A stretch of 64,000 nt of DNA from Parus major (GCF_001522545.3 NC_031769.1:1398507-1462506), one strand, 5' to 3'; counted from the stretch's first letter, positions 23,091 to 34,734 are shown. Notes: a model not told the origin generated them from the letters alone. Numbers and translations are program-made.

Positions 23091-23459
23091 AAACTCAGTC
23101 CTAAATCCTGGGTTCATCCCAGCTGGGAGATGCTTCCTAAACTCAGTCCTAAATCCTGGATCTGGGGCTCATCTCAGCTGGGAGATGCTTCCTAAACTCA
23201 GTCCTAAATCCTGGATCTTGGGCTCATCTCAGCTGTGAGATACTTCCTAAACTCAACCCTAATCCCTGATTCTCTCATCTCATCTCCTCATCTCATCTCA
23301 TCATCTCATCTCATCTCATCTCATCTCATCTCATCTCATCTCATCTCATCTCATCTCATCTCATCTCATCTCATCTCATCTCATCTCATCTCATCTCATT
23401 GATGCTTCCAAACTCAGGCCTAAACCCCTGATCTCTGGGCTCATCCCATCTGTAGAACA
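23091..23459. repeat. ~55-bp minisatellite with internal (CTCAT)n burst
   Basis: Units begin 'aaactcagtcctaaatcctgg' at 23091 (48 bp), 23139 (55 bp), 23194 (55 bp) and 23249. The fourth unit is interrupted by about 25 CTCAT units (23274-23400), after which the unit ending 'gatgcttccaaactcagg' resumes with a fifth unit to about 23459. The burst lies where ordinary units have 'ggctcatctcagctg'. Confidence 0.95.
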
Positions 23460-23577
23460 GGATAAAACAAATGCTGCCTTTCCCTAATTAAAATAAAAGA
23501 TGATCAGAGCAGGGACTCTCTCTTAAATGTCTGTGTGGAGTCACACGTGGACAGCCGTGTCTGTGATGTGTTCTACT

Positions 23578-23932
23578 TATATTTATATATATTTGTATTA
23601 GTATTAGTATTAGTATTTATATTATATTATAGTATATATTATATTATAGTATATATTATATTATATTATATCATATCATATTATATCATATAATATCATA
23701 TCATATTATATTATAGTATATATTATATTATATTATATTATATTATATTATATTATATTATATTATATCATATTATATTATATTATAGTATATTATATTA
23801 TATTATATTATAGTATAGTATAGTATAGTATATTATAGTATATTATAATATATTATATTATATTATAGTATATCATATTATATTATATTATATTATGTTA
23901 TGTTATATTATATTATATTATATTATATTTAC
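23578..23932. repeat. (TATTA)n array with TATAG/TATCA variants
   Basis: 350 bp of ATATT pentanucleotides with recurrent 'tatagta' and 'atcatatca' variants. Almost no GC. Confidence 0.95.
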
Positions 23933-24118
23933 TTTTTATTTTATTTTATTTTATTTTATTTTTATTTTTATTTTTATTTTTATTTTTATTTTTATTTTTA
24001 TTTTTATTTTTATTTTTATTTTTATTTTTATTTTTTTTATTTTTATTTTTATTTTTATTTTTATTTTTATTTTTTTTATTTTTATTTTTATTTTATTTTT
24101 TTTGTATTTATGCATATA
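23933..24118. repeat. (TTTTTA)n hexanucleotide array
   Basis: TTTTA units at the left, then about 25 TTTTTA units, ending in a TATATA run. Confidence 0.95.
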
Positions 24119-25491
24119 TATATATTTATACAGCAACGTGTGGGGTCTCTTAGGGAGCAATCTCCCTTCAAAACAAGCACGACTTAGTGACTTTTTAAAT
24201 CACTCTGACTTCACTGGGGCATCTTCCAACACCTTCAAAAAAATCAAAACATGTATTTTTGATGATGTTCTCGACAGAAAGAGATGTGTTAAAGGCATAA
24301 ATGTTCCTGAACAGCAGGGGAGATAACCTGGGAGCTGTGAACGCAGTCCCAGGGAGGCTGTTTCTCCTCAGGATATTTGGGATGAGCAGTGACAAGCCGA
24401 GGACCCCCCAGGTCACCGTTATCTCCCGTTATATCACCGTTATCTCCTCCAGTGGCTCCACGCTGAATCCGCGGGGTCCTGGATCCGCTGAGAGCGGATG
24501 GGCGGCTTGATCCTGGTGTCAAGAGCAGGGGGCTGAAATCCCGGAGCTTTCCGGCTGCCTGGGATCTCCGGAGCCGCCGTCCCAGGACATCCGTCCCCGC
24601 TGACAGCCCCCTCAAGGCTTGGCTCACACCCTCCTGCCTGGAGGCTTTGGTGCTGCTGTCACCTGCCAAAGGATGGAGTGGGAGGCCTTGGGGCCGCTGG
24701 AAAAACACTCAGCCCGGGAAGGTGCTTGGGACAGGGTGTTCCAGCCGTCAGGAACTCCCGGGCAGATTGGGAATCCTCTCTGAGTGCGCTGGAGGTGCTG
24801 AAGATGAAACCACTTTGACTTGAATCTAAATTTTCAACCTGAATTGGAGCTTCCATCCGAATCTCAGGGCCTGAGCCACCTTTAAAACTTAGATTTTTAA
24901 TTGAGTGGAGATTGGAATTAAACAGCTACAATTTCCTGGTCATGTTTTTTGTTTTTTTCTTTTTTTCTTTTTCCTTGAAAAATAATGTTCCATTTTCCTT
25001 CTGAAAAATAAGAAGGAAAAAGGGAAATCTCAGCAAGTGCTAAAAATGGAAAACCAATTATTTTGCTATAGGAAAAGAACTGTACAATAAGCCACTCTTT
25101 TTTTGGGTTAAATCATGAGGAAAATGTCACAATAAATGCCAAGGAATAGCAGGGATTGAGGACAGGGGGAGGAGGAAGGTGCCAGCAAGGACAGTGTGAC
25201 AAGTGGGGACGTGATTGCTCAGTGAAGGAGTTGTTTTGGAGCTTCGTGGAACTGCAGGTCAGAGGTGGCGATTCCGTGCTCAAGTGGCTCTCCTTGGATA
25301 AAATCACCTCTCACGTTTCATCAAATTCCCTGTCCTAACCCCAAAATATTCCCGTTATCAGAGCTGGGATTCCTGGGCCTTCGCTGTCCCCACACAAACA
25401 ACGGGGCAGCAGCAGGATCAGCCTCTGGAGGTGTCTCCTTTTCCCTCCTGAGGGGTGGAGAAAGCTGGAATCCTTATTTGAACCATCCAAG
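24119..25491. other. Non-coding sequence, no recognised feature
   Basis: Contains a GC-richer patch at 24340-24730 with two 'gttatatcaccgttatctcc'-like short repeats (24418-24450). No exon supported. Confidence 0.4.
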
Positions 25492-25568
25492 AGAATCCCA
25501 GAATCCCAGACTGGCATGGCTTGGGAGGGACCTTAAAGATCATCCAGTTCCATGGGCAGGGGCCACCT
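25492..25568 (-). mobile_element. CR1 LINE 3' fragment
   Basis: 'agaatcccagaatcccagac', 'tgggagggaccttaaagatc' and 'atccagttccatgggcaggg'. Reverse CR1 tail with part of the core deleted. Confidence 0.8.
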
Positions 25569-25820
25569 CGTGGGCTCAGAAAGTTTAATTGCAGATGTGA
25601 CTAAGGGACAGGAAAATGAAGGAATTTAGGTGGGAGAAGCAGCTGTTTGTCAGAGGGATTTGGCCCAACAGGAATTCTCCAGGAGTCCTTTGCAAAGGCA
25701 AACCCATCCCAGAGGAAAGAATCCCCCTTTCCCACTCGGGATTATCTCCTTCCCATGGACCAGGTGGATGTTTGGAAAAGTTCTCCTGGTCCAAAATCAA
25801 AGGCATCCAGAGCTGGTGCG

Positions 25821-26027
25821 AGGTTTGGGTTCAAGGGGACCTTGAAGCTCATCCAGTGCCACCCCTGCCATGGGCAGGGACAGCTCCCAATATCCCAGGT
25901 GCTCCAAGCCCATCCGACCTGGACTTGGGCACTTCCAGGGATCCAGGGGCAGCCACAGCTGCTCTGGGAATTCCATCCCAGCCCTTCACCACCCTCAAAG
26001 CCAGGAATTCCTTCCCAAAATCCCATC
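25821..26027 (-). mobile_element. CR1 LINE 3' fragment
   Basis: 'ggtttgggttcaaggggacc', 'cacccctgccatgggcaggg', 'ccacagctgctctgggaatt' and 'aaagccaggaattccttccc'. The reverse of copies such as 11764-11996. Its extreme 3' tail is lost or diverged. Confidence 0.92.
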
Positions 26028-26640
26028 TGAATCTATCATCCTTTATCTTAGGCCTCATTTTTCCCTTCAGGAAACAAAAGAGGAGTAAGAAAAAGGCAAT
26101 GTTTATAGTTCTGGTTTAATCCAGACCAGAGTTGGTGTGCTCAGTGATTTTAATAAAATTCAGGGTTTCAGCAGTGGTTTTATTCCTGCTGGTGGGTGAT
26201 GGGTGAAGGATGCTGCTGGTAATCCATCCTCATCCAAACCAAAAGGCTTTGAGGCTGGAAAAAAGGAGAAAATATTAAAGTTAATCAGCAAACAGAGACA
26301 AATTGTGAGGGAAAGACAGCTTAGAGTAAAATGTGGTTAAACACAACTCAATTCTCCGTCAGACTGAGAAACTCAATGTTAATGAGCCCTGGGCTTTGTT
26401 GGGTTCTGGGGCACACGCTCCTGTCCATGAGCATTCCAAATAAAGTCATAATCCTTGGCTCATTTGCATGGAAAAAAACTTTCCTGACCCTCCAGCTGTT
26501 CTCGCCCCGGTGTTTGCAGTTTTATTACTCAAATATCAGCTTTTGTTCGCTGGCCAAGCCCAATGAAAACATAATATTTAAATATAAGCCCCATTTACCT
26601 TTCAAGGATTTTTCCTGTCCAAAAAATTCCTGGTAATTTG
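26028..26640. other. Non-coding sequence, no recognised feature
   Basis: Nothing supported. Confidence 0.4.
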
Positions 26641-26820
26641 TGTCGAATCCAGGCCCTGAACTCATTATTCATCCCTTCCCCGTGCCTGTTCCCGTTAATA
26701 GGTGCTAATTCCACCCCTGTGACATCATCGCTGTTGCCATGGCGATGGCCTGTGATGTCACAAACACAAGACAATAGCCCCTGGTTAGGAATAAACCAGC
26801 GGGAAAAATGAGTCAGGAAT
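26641..26820. promoter_or_regulatory. Candidate regulatory element: CRE-like inverted pair around an RFX-like site
   Basis: TGTGACATCA (26718-26727) and its exact reverse complement TGATGTCACA (26753-26762) flank GTTGCCATGG (26733-26742), an RFX X-box-like half, within 45 bp. TCGC and GCGA also pair inside the arms. An AP-1-type TGAGTCA follows at 26809-26815. CREB/ATF proteins bind TGACATCA-like sites and RFX proteins bind GTTGCC-type sites. That this is an enhancer or promoter is inference. Confidence 0.4.
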
Positions 26821-27250
26821 GAAGGGAAAGAATGACCAGAGAAAAATATCCCGGGATCCAAACTTCCCACCAGTGTTTTCACACGCCTTGCCACCTCGAT
26901 TTTCCCGGGATTAGGGGCTGGCTGGGAACGCTGGGTGTGTTTGTGTTGGATTCCTGAGGGATAAAGCTGTGCTAGGTGAGTGGGATTGAGTCATGCCGGG
27001 ATCTGAGGGTTGTCTTCTCCCAAAATTTGGGATCTTAGAATTGGAGGGGAAAAAAAATATCCCTGAGGTGAAGATTTCAGCCTGGAACTGTCTAAATAGG
27101 GGAAAAAAGGGAAAAAAGGAAATAAAAAAGGCAGGAATGCCTAATTGGTTATTTAATCTGCTGTTTTAAGTAATGTAAATAATGTATTACTATTTATAAA
27201 AATTAAATATTTCAATGGATTAATTTTAGTTGAATATTCAGATAGATTTA
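26821..27250. other. Non-coding sequence, no recognised feature
   Basis: Nothing supported. Confidence 0.4.
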
Positions 27251-27453
27251 GAGTAGATTTTAGGAAGGAATTCGTGCCTGTGAGGTGGGGGAGGCCCTGG
27301 AACAGCTTTCCCAGGGAAGCTGTGGCTGTCCCTGGATCCCTGGAAGTGTCCAAGGCCAGGTTGGACAGGACCTGGGACAGTGGGAAGTGTCCCTGCCATG
27401 GGATCAGATGATACTCCAACCCCAACCATTCTGGGATTCTGTGATTCCATGAT
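27251..27453 (+). mobile_element. CR1 LINE 3' fragment
   Basis: 'ttaggaaggaattcgtgcct', 'cagggaagctgtggctgtcc', 'ggacaggacctgggacagtg' and 'ccaaccccaaccattctggg', with a 'gattctgtgattccatgat' tail. Confidence 0.93.
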
Positions 27454-28389
27454 TATATTTCCTCTCTTTGACAAAAAATTCCAGCAAAAAGCAGAGAAGG
27501 GGGAAGATGTTTTCTTCTCCCTGCCTTCCATGGAGATCATTACCCAAATTTTCCTTCTTCTTCCTTTCTTTTCCTTAACTTTAATTTTCCCCATCCCTTG
27601 ATCACTTCCCCAGAATCCTCGTTTCTCTTTTTTCCATAAGCACTTCTCAGTAAACCCACAGATTTCTTCAGGAGCTTGGCTGAAATTTTGGGATTCAAGG
27701 TTTAAAAGGTAAATTCAAGTTTTAAATATGGAGTCCTTCCTTCCTATCCTCAATTCCTTAACTCACATCTTCTCCACTGCACCCATTTCCAGGTCCTTAT
27801 CCATGGATTTTAGTTTGGAGGGCTCCCAGCCCCTGTTTTCATGTGAGATCTTTTCCATTTGAAACCAATCCTGAAGAATTGCAAAGTGAAATGTCCCGAT
27901 CTCCAGGGCTTTTTTTGCTGTGCATCCCTGACAAACTGGCTGCGAAATCAAGGCCTGGGTTCTCCCTCCCTCTCCAGTTTCCCACAGGAGAATCATCTCC
28001 AGCTCTCTGAGGACTTTGCAAGGACTGGAAATAAACAGAGGAACCCCGGGAAGGCGGGGAAACATCAGCTCGTGGCTCCTGTGGACATCTGTGGAAATAA
28101 AAATCCCAGAAATTCCCATGGCTGCCAACAAACGGAGTTTTACAACCCTCAGACGTGCCAGGAAAAGGGTGGAAGATCAGCCTGGATCCAGGTGGCCAAC
28201 TGGGCTAGTGAGGGCTTCTGTGCCAGGTCCTGCAGCCAACAGCTCTGGAGGGAGCGCTTTGGCCGGAATTCCGGCCAATTCCATCTGCCTGGAACTCCGG
28301 AGCCCAAATGACCGGATACCCTCGGCAGCTGAGTCAACAGCGCAAGTGCAGGCAAAGCTCAGCTTTGCAAGGCTGGGGCTGGACCTAAC
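27454..28389. other. Non-coding sequence, no recognised feature
   Basis: Overlapping open frames (150 codons at 27859-28311 plus; 122 codons at 27763-28131 minus) carry no domain I recognise. Confidence 0.35.
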
Positions 28390-28567
28390 CAGGTTTTTAA
28401 ATGATCTGGGGATGGTTTTAACAGATTTTAAATTTTGGATTAATAATGGGAGTGGCTGCCAGTAAATCCCAGGAATTAATCCTGCTTGACAAATAATTTG
28501 CAGGATTGGTCACCTCCAGTTTTGGGGTTATTTTTTCACCAAAAAGTTGTTAAAACTGGGATCAACT
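28390..28567 (+). repeat. 178-bp direct repeat, copy 1
   Basis: From 'caggtttttaaatgatctgg' to 'gttaaaactgggatcaact'. It differs from the copy at 29761-29938 by 7 substitutions and no indels (about 96% identity). Flanks do not match. Not CR1, and no LTR hallmarks are seen. Confidence 0.9.
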
Positions 28568-29760
28568 CAAGCCAAGAGGCTTCCAAAGTGGTGGTTTGGG
28601 CTGGGAAGTCAAGGAAGGATGGGCCAGATGGTGGTGAGATCCCTGGAATGCTCCAGACATGGTTGATGTTCCCTGTGTGTCTCACTCCCATCCTACTGGG
28701 AATAGTTTTTGGTGTTGATATTTGCATTCACACTCCAAAAAAATTTTTTTTAAAAAAGGAAAAATAAACCCAAAATCCCAAGCCCCGAAGCAAAATTCAA
28801 GACAGGAAAAGTGGGAAGTGAGCTCAAACCTGAGAATGAATTTTAGGATGTTCCAGTGATTTAAGGAAGTGATGGAAGGTGTGAATTTTGTGGAACGTTC
28901 ACGCTTTGCTTCAATTTGGTTTGGTTTTATGTGGCTGTTCTGGAAGATCCATCTGTGTAATTCATCCCAATTTTTACTAAAATACGGAATACAATCAGAT
29001 TAGGAGGGATCTACATGAAGACAGGGATACAAAGAGGAATTTTTTCCATGGGGAATAACCAATCCGCTTTTCCTCCATTGTTCCTTAAAGCCATGGGATC
29101 ATCAGTGAAGCCCAGAGCTCATTAATTATTCTAAAATCAATTTTTTCTGCTTTTATGTTTGAAGATTACAAAGTGACCAATTTCTCCTGGGACATTGATG
29201 CTCCTGAAGTTTAGAATTAGGAGAAAAATAAACAAACCTTCGTCCAAAAAAACTCATTACTTTTGGAAAGTAATTCCTAGAAAGGTGAGATAGATTGTTC
29301 AGAAATATTGTGGTTATTCATCAGATTCCTTTTAAATGTCTCCAAATCTGGCCAAAATCATCTTAAATCAATTTATTCCTATAAAAATGAATGGGGAGAT
29401 ACAACAGCTCTGACCTAAAAGCTCTGTAGGAAGAAACCCTTAGGAGATGCCTGAAAATAAATACAAAAAATGGGCATTTCCCCCCATATTCCCTTGGATC
29501 TTCCATGGGAATTCCACAAAAACCAGGGCTGCTGATTTTGGCCATCTTTAATTTCAAATGGCCAAATATTTATCCAGAACTTTTTTTTTTTTTCATGTTT
29601 TAAGAACTCACTTTCCATTCTCAAAATTTGTCAAAAGTGGAGAGGTGCTTTTTAGGGATTTCTGCCTTTTAGGAGGAAAAAATATTTGGATGCAGTTTCT
29701 GGGTCAGTTCTAGGAATTACTGGGGGGGAAAAATCTATTTAAAGACGCAGCAAAACTTTT
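28568..29760. other. Non-coding sequence between the 178-bp repeats
   Basis: AT-leaning, with no recognised repeat or exon. Confidence 0.4.
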
Positions 29761-29938
29761 CAGGTTTTTAAATGATCTGGGGATGGTTTTAACAGATTTT
29801 AAATTTTGGATTAATAACAGGAGTGGCTGCCAGTAAATCCCGGGAATTAATCCTGCTTGACAAATTACTTGCAGCATTGGTCACCTCCAGTTTTGGGGTT
29901 ATTTTTTCACCAAAAAGTTGTTAAAACCGGGATCAACT
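29761..29938 (+). repeat. 178-bp direct repeat, copy 2
   Basis: Same length and orientation as 28390-28567, with start-to-start spacing of 1,371 bp. Most differences cluster in the middle third. Confidence 0.9.
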
Positions 29939-29977
29939 GAAGAAGTTACGTGGTGCTTGGAATTTTGGTGAACAACA

Positions 29978-30385
29978 GAATCCCAGAATTCCAGGATGGG
30001 TCAGGCTGGAAGGGACCATGGATCTCTCTGCTCCATCAGGGCCATCCCAGAGCACGTGGGATGTGTCCAGATGGCTCTGGAATATCCCCAGGGAGGAGCC
30101 TCCACCTGGTCTGTTCTGTCTGGGCTCTGCTCAGGGCAGAAGTTCTGCCTCATGTCCAGGTGGAACTTCCTGGGATCATTTCCTGCCCATTCCTTGTCCC
30201 ACGACTGGAGCAGATCCTGGCCCCTGCTCTGCAGATGTTTCCAAATTTTGATAAGATCCTCTCTCAATTTCCTCTTCTTGAGACTGAGCTGCCCCAGCTC
30301 CCTCAGCCGCTCCTCGGGAGGTTCCAGTCCCCTCATCATTTGTGTCACCCCTCACTTGGCTCCACCCAGGAGCTCCATGACTTCC
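29978..30385 (-). mobile_element. CR1 LINE fragment with ORF2-end remnant, minus strand
   Basis: Left: 'agaatcccagaattccagga' then 'tgggtcaggctggaagggac' (3' tail). Right: reverse of 'cgaggagcggctgagggagc' and 'cagtctcaagaagaggaaat'. The minus frame reads EERLRELGQLSLKKRKLRED, which I recognise as resembling the C-terminal end of CR1 ORF2. About 400 bp, and another CR1 subtype from the tail-only copies. Confidence 0.8.
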
Positions 30386-30873
30386 TCCTTTAGAGAAATT
30401 CAATGTTCAGGTCATTTCCATCTAAAGAATTCTTGGATAAAAGTCTCATTTGGAAATTAGGATCGGGATGGGCACCAACTCCTTGGCTGATGGCCAACCC
30501 AGGAATAGGCACGGGGCAGGTGAGACTTTGGGATGGAATTTCTTCTCCTGGGACATTCTGGGAGTGGTGCCAGGAACCAGGACAATGCTGTTTTTAGATG
30601 TTGTTCCAGGTGAAATTCCTATGCCTGAAGAAACTGATTCCTGAAGGATTGAGAGGGAATAGAGTTCCTAACTAAGACAATAAAAGGGCTCTTCCAGGCT
30701 CTCCCTTGATTCTGTTCCTCAGAGGAAAAACCAAAATAAAAACCATTTTTATAGACTTAATAATTTTCTATGAGGAGACGGCTCCTTGCTGGAGTCACTT
30801 GGATTTTCCATCGTAACTCCAGAGGATGTTTGAGATAGGACGTGATGAACCCCTCACTATAATAATTTAATTA
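30386..30873. other. Non-coding sequence, no recognised feature
   Basis: Nothing supported. Confidence 0.4.
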
Positions 30874-30973
30874 CACTGGGACAGTGGAAGGTGTCCCTGC
30901 CCACGGCACAGGATTGGGATGAGATGATCCTTAAGGACCCTTCCAACCCAAACCATTCCGGAATTCCATGATG
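30874..30973 (+). mobile_element. CR1 LINE 3' fragment
   Basis: 'cactgggacagtggaaggtg', 'gatgatccttaaggaccctt' and 'ccaacccaaaccattccgga'. Confidence 0.9.
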
Positions 30974-33196
30974 ATTTCTGCTGGGATCCAAAGGCTGAGG
31001 GGAATTGCAGCACTTTATCAATTTTCTCATGTGAGGTCTGCACAGAGAAGAGATTAATCAGGGCTGTTCTGGGGGAAATTGGTTTTTCAGTGTCTTTGTT
31101 TTTGTGGTTTTTCCCTCCAAGCTTTGAGCCAGGAGGGAGCAATCCCTGGCTCTATTTAAATTATCTGCTTGTATATTTTATTCCACGAATGCTGATTTGA
31201 TTTTTCGGAATTCCGCACTTACATTGCCGCAAAATCCCATTAAAAAGGAGGAGTTTGATGATTTTTATTTTCTTTTTTTCTTTTTTTCCTTTTATTTTCT
31301 TCAGTGCAAGACTGTGGTGGGTCTTTGAGGTTCAGATTTGGCTCCAAGAGTTCAACCCCAGTCAGCTCTGATGGACCCAGTCCTTTTGGCCAATGGTTTC
31401 TCTTCTGTTAATTCACTTCTGGAAAGGAAAAAAAATGGGAAAAATGGGAAAAATGGGAAAAAAGAACTGAGAAAAAAGAAGGAAGAATGTTGTATGGAGT
31501 CTCTCAATCCCTCCCATCCATTGGATTCATCACACACAAACACACTGGGAATGGAATCTCTCCATCCTTCGGTATCATGAGTTGGGTTTAAAGCGTTGCC
31601 TGGATGGGAAAGTTTTATAATCACATTCCCTGGCCTGAAGTTCTGTGGGAAATATCAGGTTAACCTGGCTGGAAGCGGCTGCCAGAAAACACAGAAAATT
31701 CCTTGGGAAGCCAAACGTTCTACTCCAAAGCTCTTCCAAACATGGAATACGTGTGAGGGTGTCTGTTTATGCACGGAGAGAGACACACACGTAAACACAC
31801 CTCTTTGAAATGGACTCACACCGCCCCTCCCAAAATCCATTCCCACTGGGAATTTCATTGGCATCAAGGCGCTGATGCCTGGGACAAATTCAGACTTTTG
31901 TCGTAATCAACAGATAAAATATATCACGTTGCATTTGAAGTTTAAAAAAATGTGGTTTTTTTACACAAGCATTTTTTGTTGGATAAAACACGGACCAAAA
32001 CTTGGAAGAAGCGGTCCTCATCCCAACAAAACTTGGGTTCCTCTCTCGGCTGACTCAGCTGCCGAGATTTCCTGTCGTCAACAAATAAATTGGGATGATT
32101 CAGAGCAGGAGCCTGGCTGGGTGCTGGGAATGTCGCTCCTCCTGCTCCTTCTCCTTCCTTTCCTTTCCCTGAATTGTGGTGGAAGCAGTGAAAAGCTCCT
32201 TGGGGAGTATCCAAAGCACGGAAGGTGTCTGATCCCATCCCAAACGGGCAACCAGAGCCAGTGAAAAATGGCCAAGCTGATGTCGTGAACAATTTCAATA
32301 TTGGCACCTAATTACCACCTCCGAGTGCTGAAAGTCAATTCCCTTTTTCCAATAAAATCTTTCCTAATATCTTTCCTATTAAAATTCTTATTCCTATATT
32401 TTCTTTTTCTTAAAGCTGGTGTAATTTTCTTTCCTACTGAAACTCATTTTTGTGCTACTTAGAATGTAGATTTTAAATAAACCAAAAATTTTGATAACTT
32501 CCAGAATTATTTTGAACAGAAAATACTTTATGAGTAGTTTTTTTATTAAGAACCGTAATAGTTTTATGTGAGTGTAAGAACAGAAATCTCCATAATGATT
32601 GCATTTTTTGGCATTTTTTCTGAGTTAATTTTTTTGTTGAAAAAAAATGAAAATATTGACTCATAATAACATAAAAAAAATATTAAATATATTATAAAGC
32701 ATTAACTCCCCACATTATAGAGCGCAGACCACCAATAATTCACGCAGACCGTTGTGGTGGTCCACAAAATAAACCTTTGGGAAGGAAAGCAGTAGGAGAT
32801 CTGAAGAGTTTTATGGAAAATGATCCAAGAGAAGTTTTTTCTGCTATTCAATTCTTCATCAAAAGGAAAAGTGAACCACGGCTTTGGGGGAAATGTTCCG
32901 GAGTGTTGGGAAATTCGTGCTCCTGAAAGGATCCCAGAATCTCTGCAGCTGCCTCAGAGCAATGGGACAACTCTTGGGGAATTTTCTGGGGTTGCCAAGG
33001 GGGTTTTTCAGTCTCTTCTAAGCTGGAAATTTCAACTGCTGCCTCAGAATTAATTAATTTTTGATTGGACTGTGAAGTGATCAAGAATTTGAAATTAAAT
33101 TAGATTTTGGCCTTAAAGTCTTGGCATCTCCTGGGTTCATCAAACATTCCCAGTTCAGTTCTGGCCTCCAATTATTGGCTTTGAACTGCAGCAGGG
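30974..33196. other. Long non-coding stretch with short purine repeats and one hairpin
   Basis: Contains (AAAATGGG)n-like sequence at 31425-31462 and an imperfect hairpin at 32727-32762 (GACCACCA / TGGTGGTC) with CGCAGACC duplicated beside it. No exon supported. Confidence 0.4.
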
Positions 33197-33431
33197 CAGG
33201 GATGGATGGGATATTGGGAAGGAATTCCTGGCTGGGAGGGTGGGGACGCCCTGGAATGGAATTCCCAGAGGAGCTGTCGCTGCCCCTGGATCCCCGGAAG
33301 TGTCCAAGGCCAGGCTGGAGAGGATTTGGAGCAGCCTGGGATAGTGGGAGGTGTCGCTGCCCATGGCAGGGGTGGGATGGGATGAAATTGAAGGTCCTTT
33401 GCCAGCCAAACCATCCTGGAATTCCATGACT
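33197..33431 (+). mobile_element. CR1 LINE 3' fragment
   Basis: 'gggaaggaattcctggctgg', 'gaggagctgtcgctgcccct', 'gcagcctgggatagtgggag' and 'ccaaaccatcctggaattcc'. Parallel to 11764-11996. Confidence 0.95.
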
Positions 33432-33736
33432 CTCTAAAGATGGAGTGTGGCCTGTAAACTCATCAATGCATTGATCAGAATGAAATCAGAATTGATCATT
33501 GACTGTCAGATTATGCAAGAACACCAAAAATCCTAAAAGATACAGCACAGGCTGGCAGCAAATAAATGGAGAGAAATGGAGCCTGAAATTCCAGGAATGG
33601 AGCATGGAGGAAGGGCGAGCAATTATTTACTGTCATTGTCGGGGGATAATTCCAATGGATGGGATGAGACACGGGAAATTTGGATGGAAAATTGGGAACC
33701 TTAGGAGAAGATTCCAACAAGAGCAGTGGATCTCCT

Positions 33737-33778
33737 GGAATCCTGGAAGGAGCCTGGATGTCACAGCTGGATCCTTGG
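33737..33778. repeat. Minisatellite unit at left gap edge
   Basis: 42-bp unit from 'ggaatcctggaaggagcctg' to 'agctggatccttgg'. It recurs in 34-bp form on the right of the gap (34701-34734), differing mainly by 8 bases ('tggatgtc'). Confidence 0.75.
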
Positions 33779-34700
33779 NNNNNNNNNNNNNNNNNNNNNN
33801 NNNNNNNNNNNNNNNNNNNNNNNNNNNNNNNNNNNNNNNNNNNNNNNNNNNNNNNNNNNNNNNNNNNNNNNNNNNNNNNNNNNNNNNNNNNNNNNNNNNN
33901 NNNNNNNNNNNNNNNNNNNNNNNNNNNNNNNNNNNNNNNNNNNNNNNNNNNNNNNNNNNNNNNNNNNNNNNNNNNNNNNNNNNNNNNNNNNNNNNNNNNN
34001 NNNNNNNNNNNNNNNNNNNNNNNNNNNNNNNNNNNNNNNNNNNNNNNNNNNNNNNNNNNNNNNNNNNNNNNNNNNNNNNNNNNNNNNNNNNNNNNNNNNN
34101 NNNNNNNNNNNNNNNNNNNNNNNNNNNNNNNNNNNNNNNNNNNNNNNNNNNNNNNNNNNNNNNNNNNNNNNNNNNNNNNNNNNNNNNNNNNNNNNNNNNN
34201 NNNNNNNNNNNNNNNNNNNNNNNNNNNNNNNNNNNNNNNNNNNNNNNNNNNNNNNNNNNNNNNNNNNNNNNNNNNNNNNNNNNNNNNNNNNNNNNNNNNN
34301 NNNNNNNNNNNNNNNNNNNNNNNNNNNNNNNNNNNNNNNNNNNNNNNNNNNNNNNNNNNNNNNNNNNNNNNNNNNNNNNNNNNNNNNNNNNNNNNNNNNN
34401 NNNNNNNNNNNNNNNNNNNNNNNNNNNNNNNNNNNNNNNNNNNNNNNNNNNNNNNNNNNNNNNNNNNNNNNNNNNNNNNNNNNNNNNNNNNNNNNNNNNN
34501 NNNNNNNNNNNNNNNNNNNNNNNNNNNNNNNNNNNNNNNNNNNNNNNNNNNNNNNNNNNNNNNNNNNNNNNNNNNNNNNNNNNNNNNNNNNNNNNNNNNN
34601 NNNNNNNNNNNNNNNNNNNNNNNNNNNNNNNNNNNNNNNNNNNNNNNNNNNNNNNNNNNNNNNNNNNNNNNNNNNNNNNNNNNNNNNNNNNNNNNNNNNN
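33779..34700. other. Assembly gap (922 N)
   Basis: Run of N bounded on both sides by the same minisatellite-like unit. Confidence 0.97.
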
Positions 34701-34734
34701 GGAATCCTGGAAGAAGCCACAGCTGGATCCTTGG
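34701..34734. repeat. Minisatellite unit at right gap edge
   Basis: 'ggaatcctggaagaagccac' then 'agctggatccttgg', matching the left-edge unit. Confidence 0.75.

Noticed and set aside
23091..23459. CRISPR-like array (regular ~55-bp repeats)
   Set aside because: The units have no unique spacers; it is a eukaryotic minisatellite in bird DNA.
23895..24326. 143-codon FIFIFI frame resembling a hydrophobic protein
   Set aside because: Translation of the TTTTTA array.
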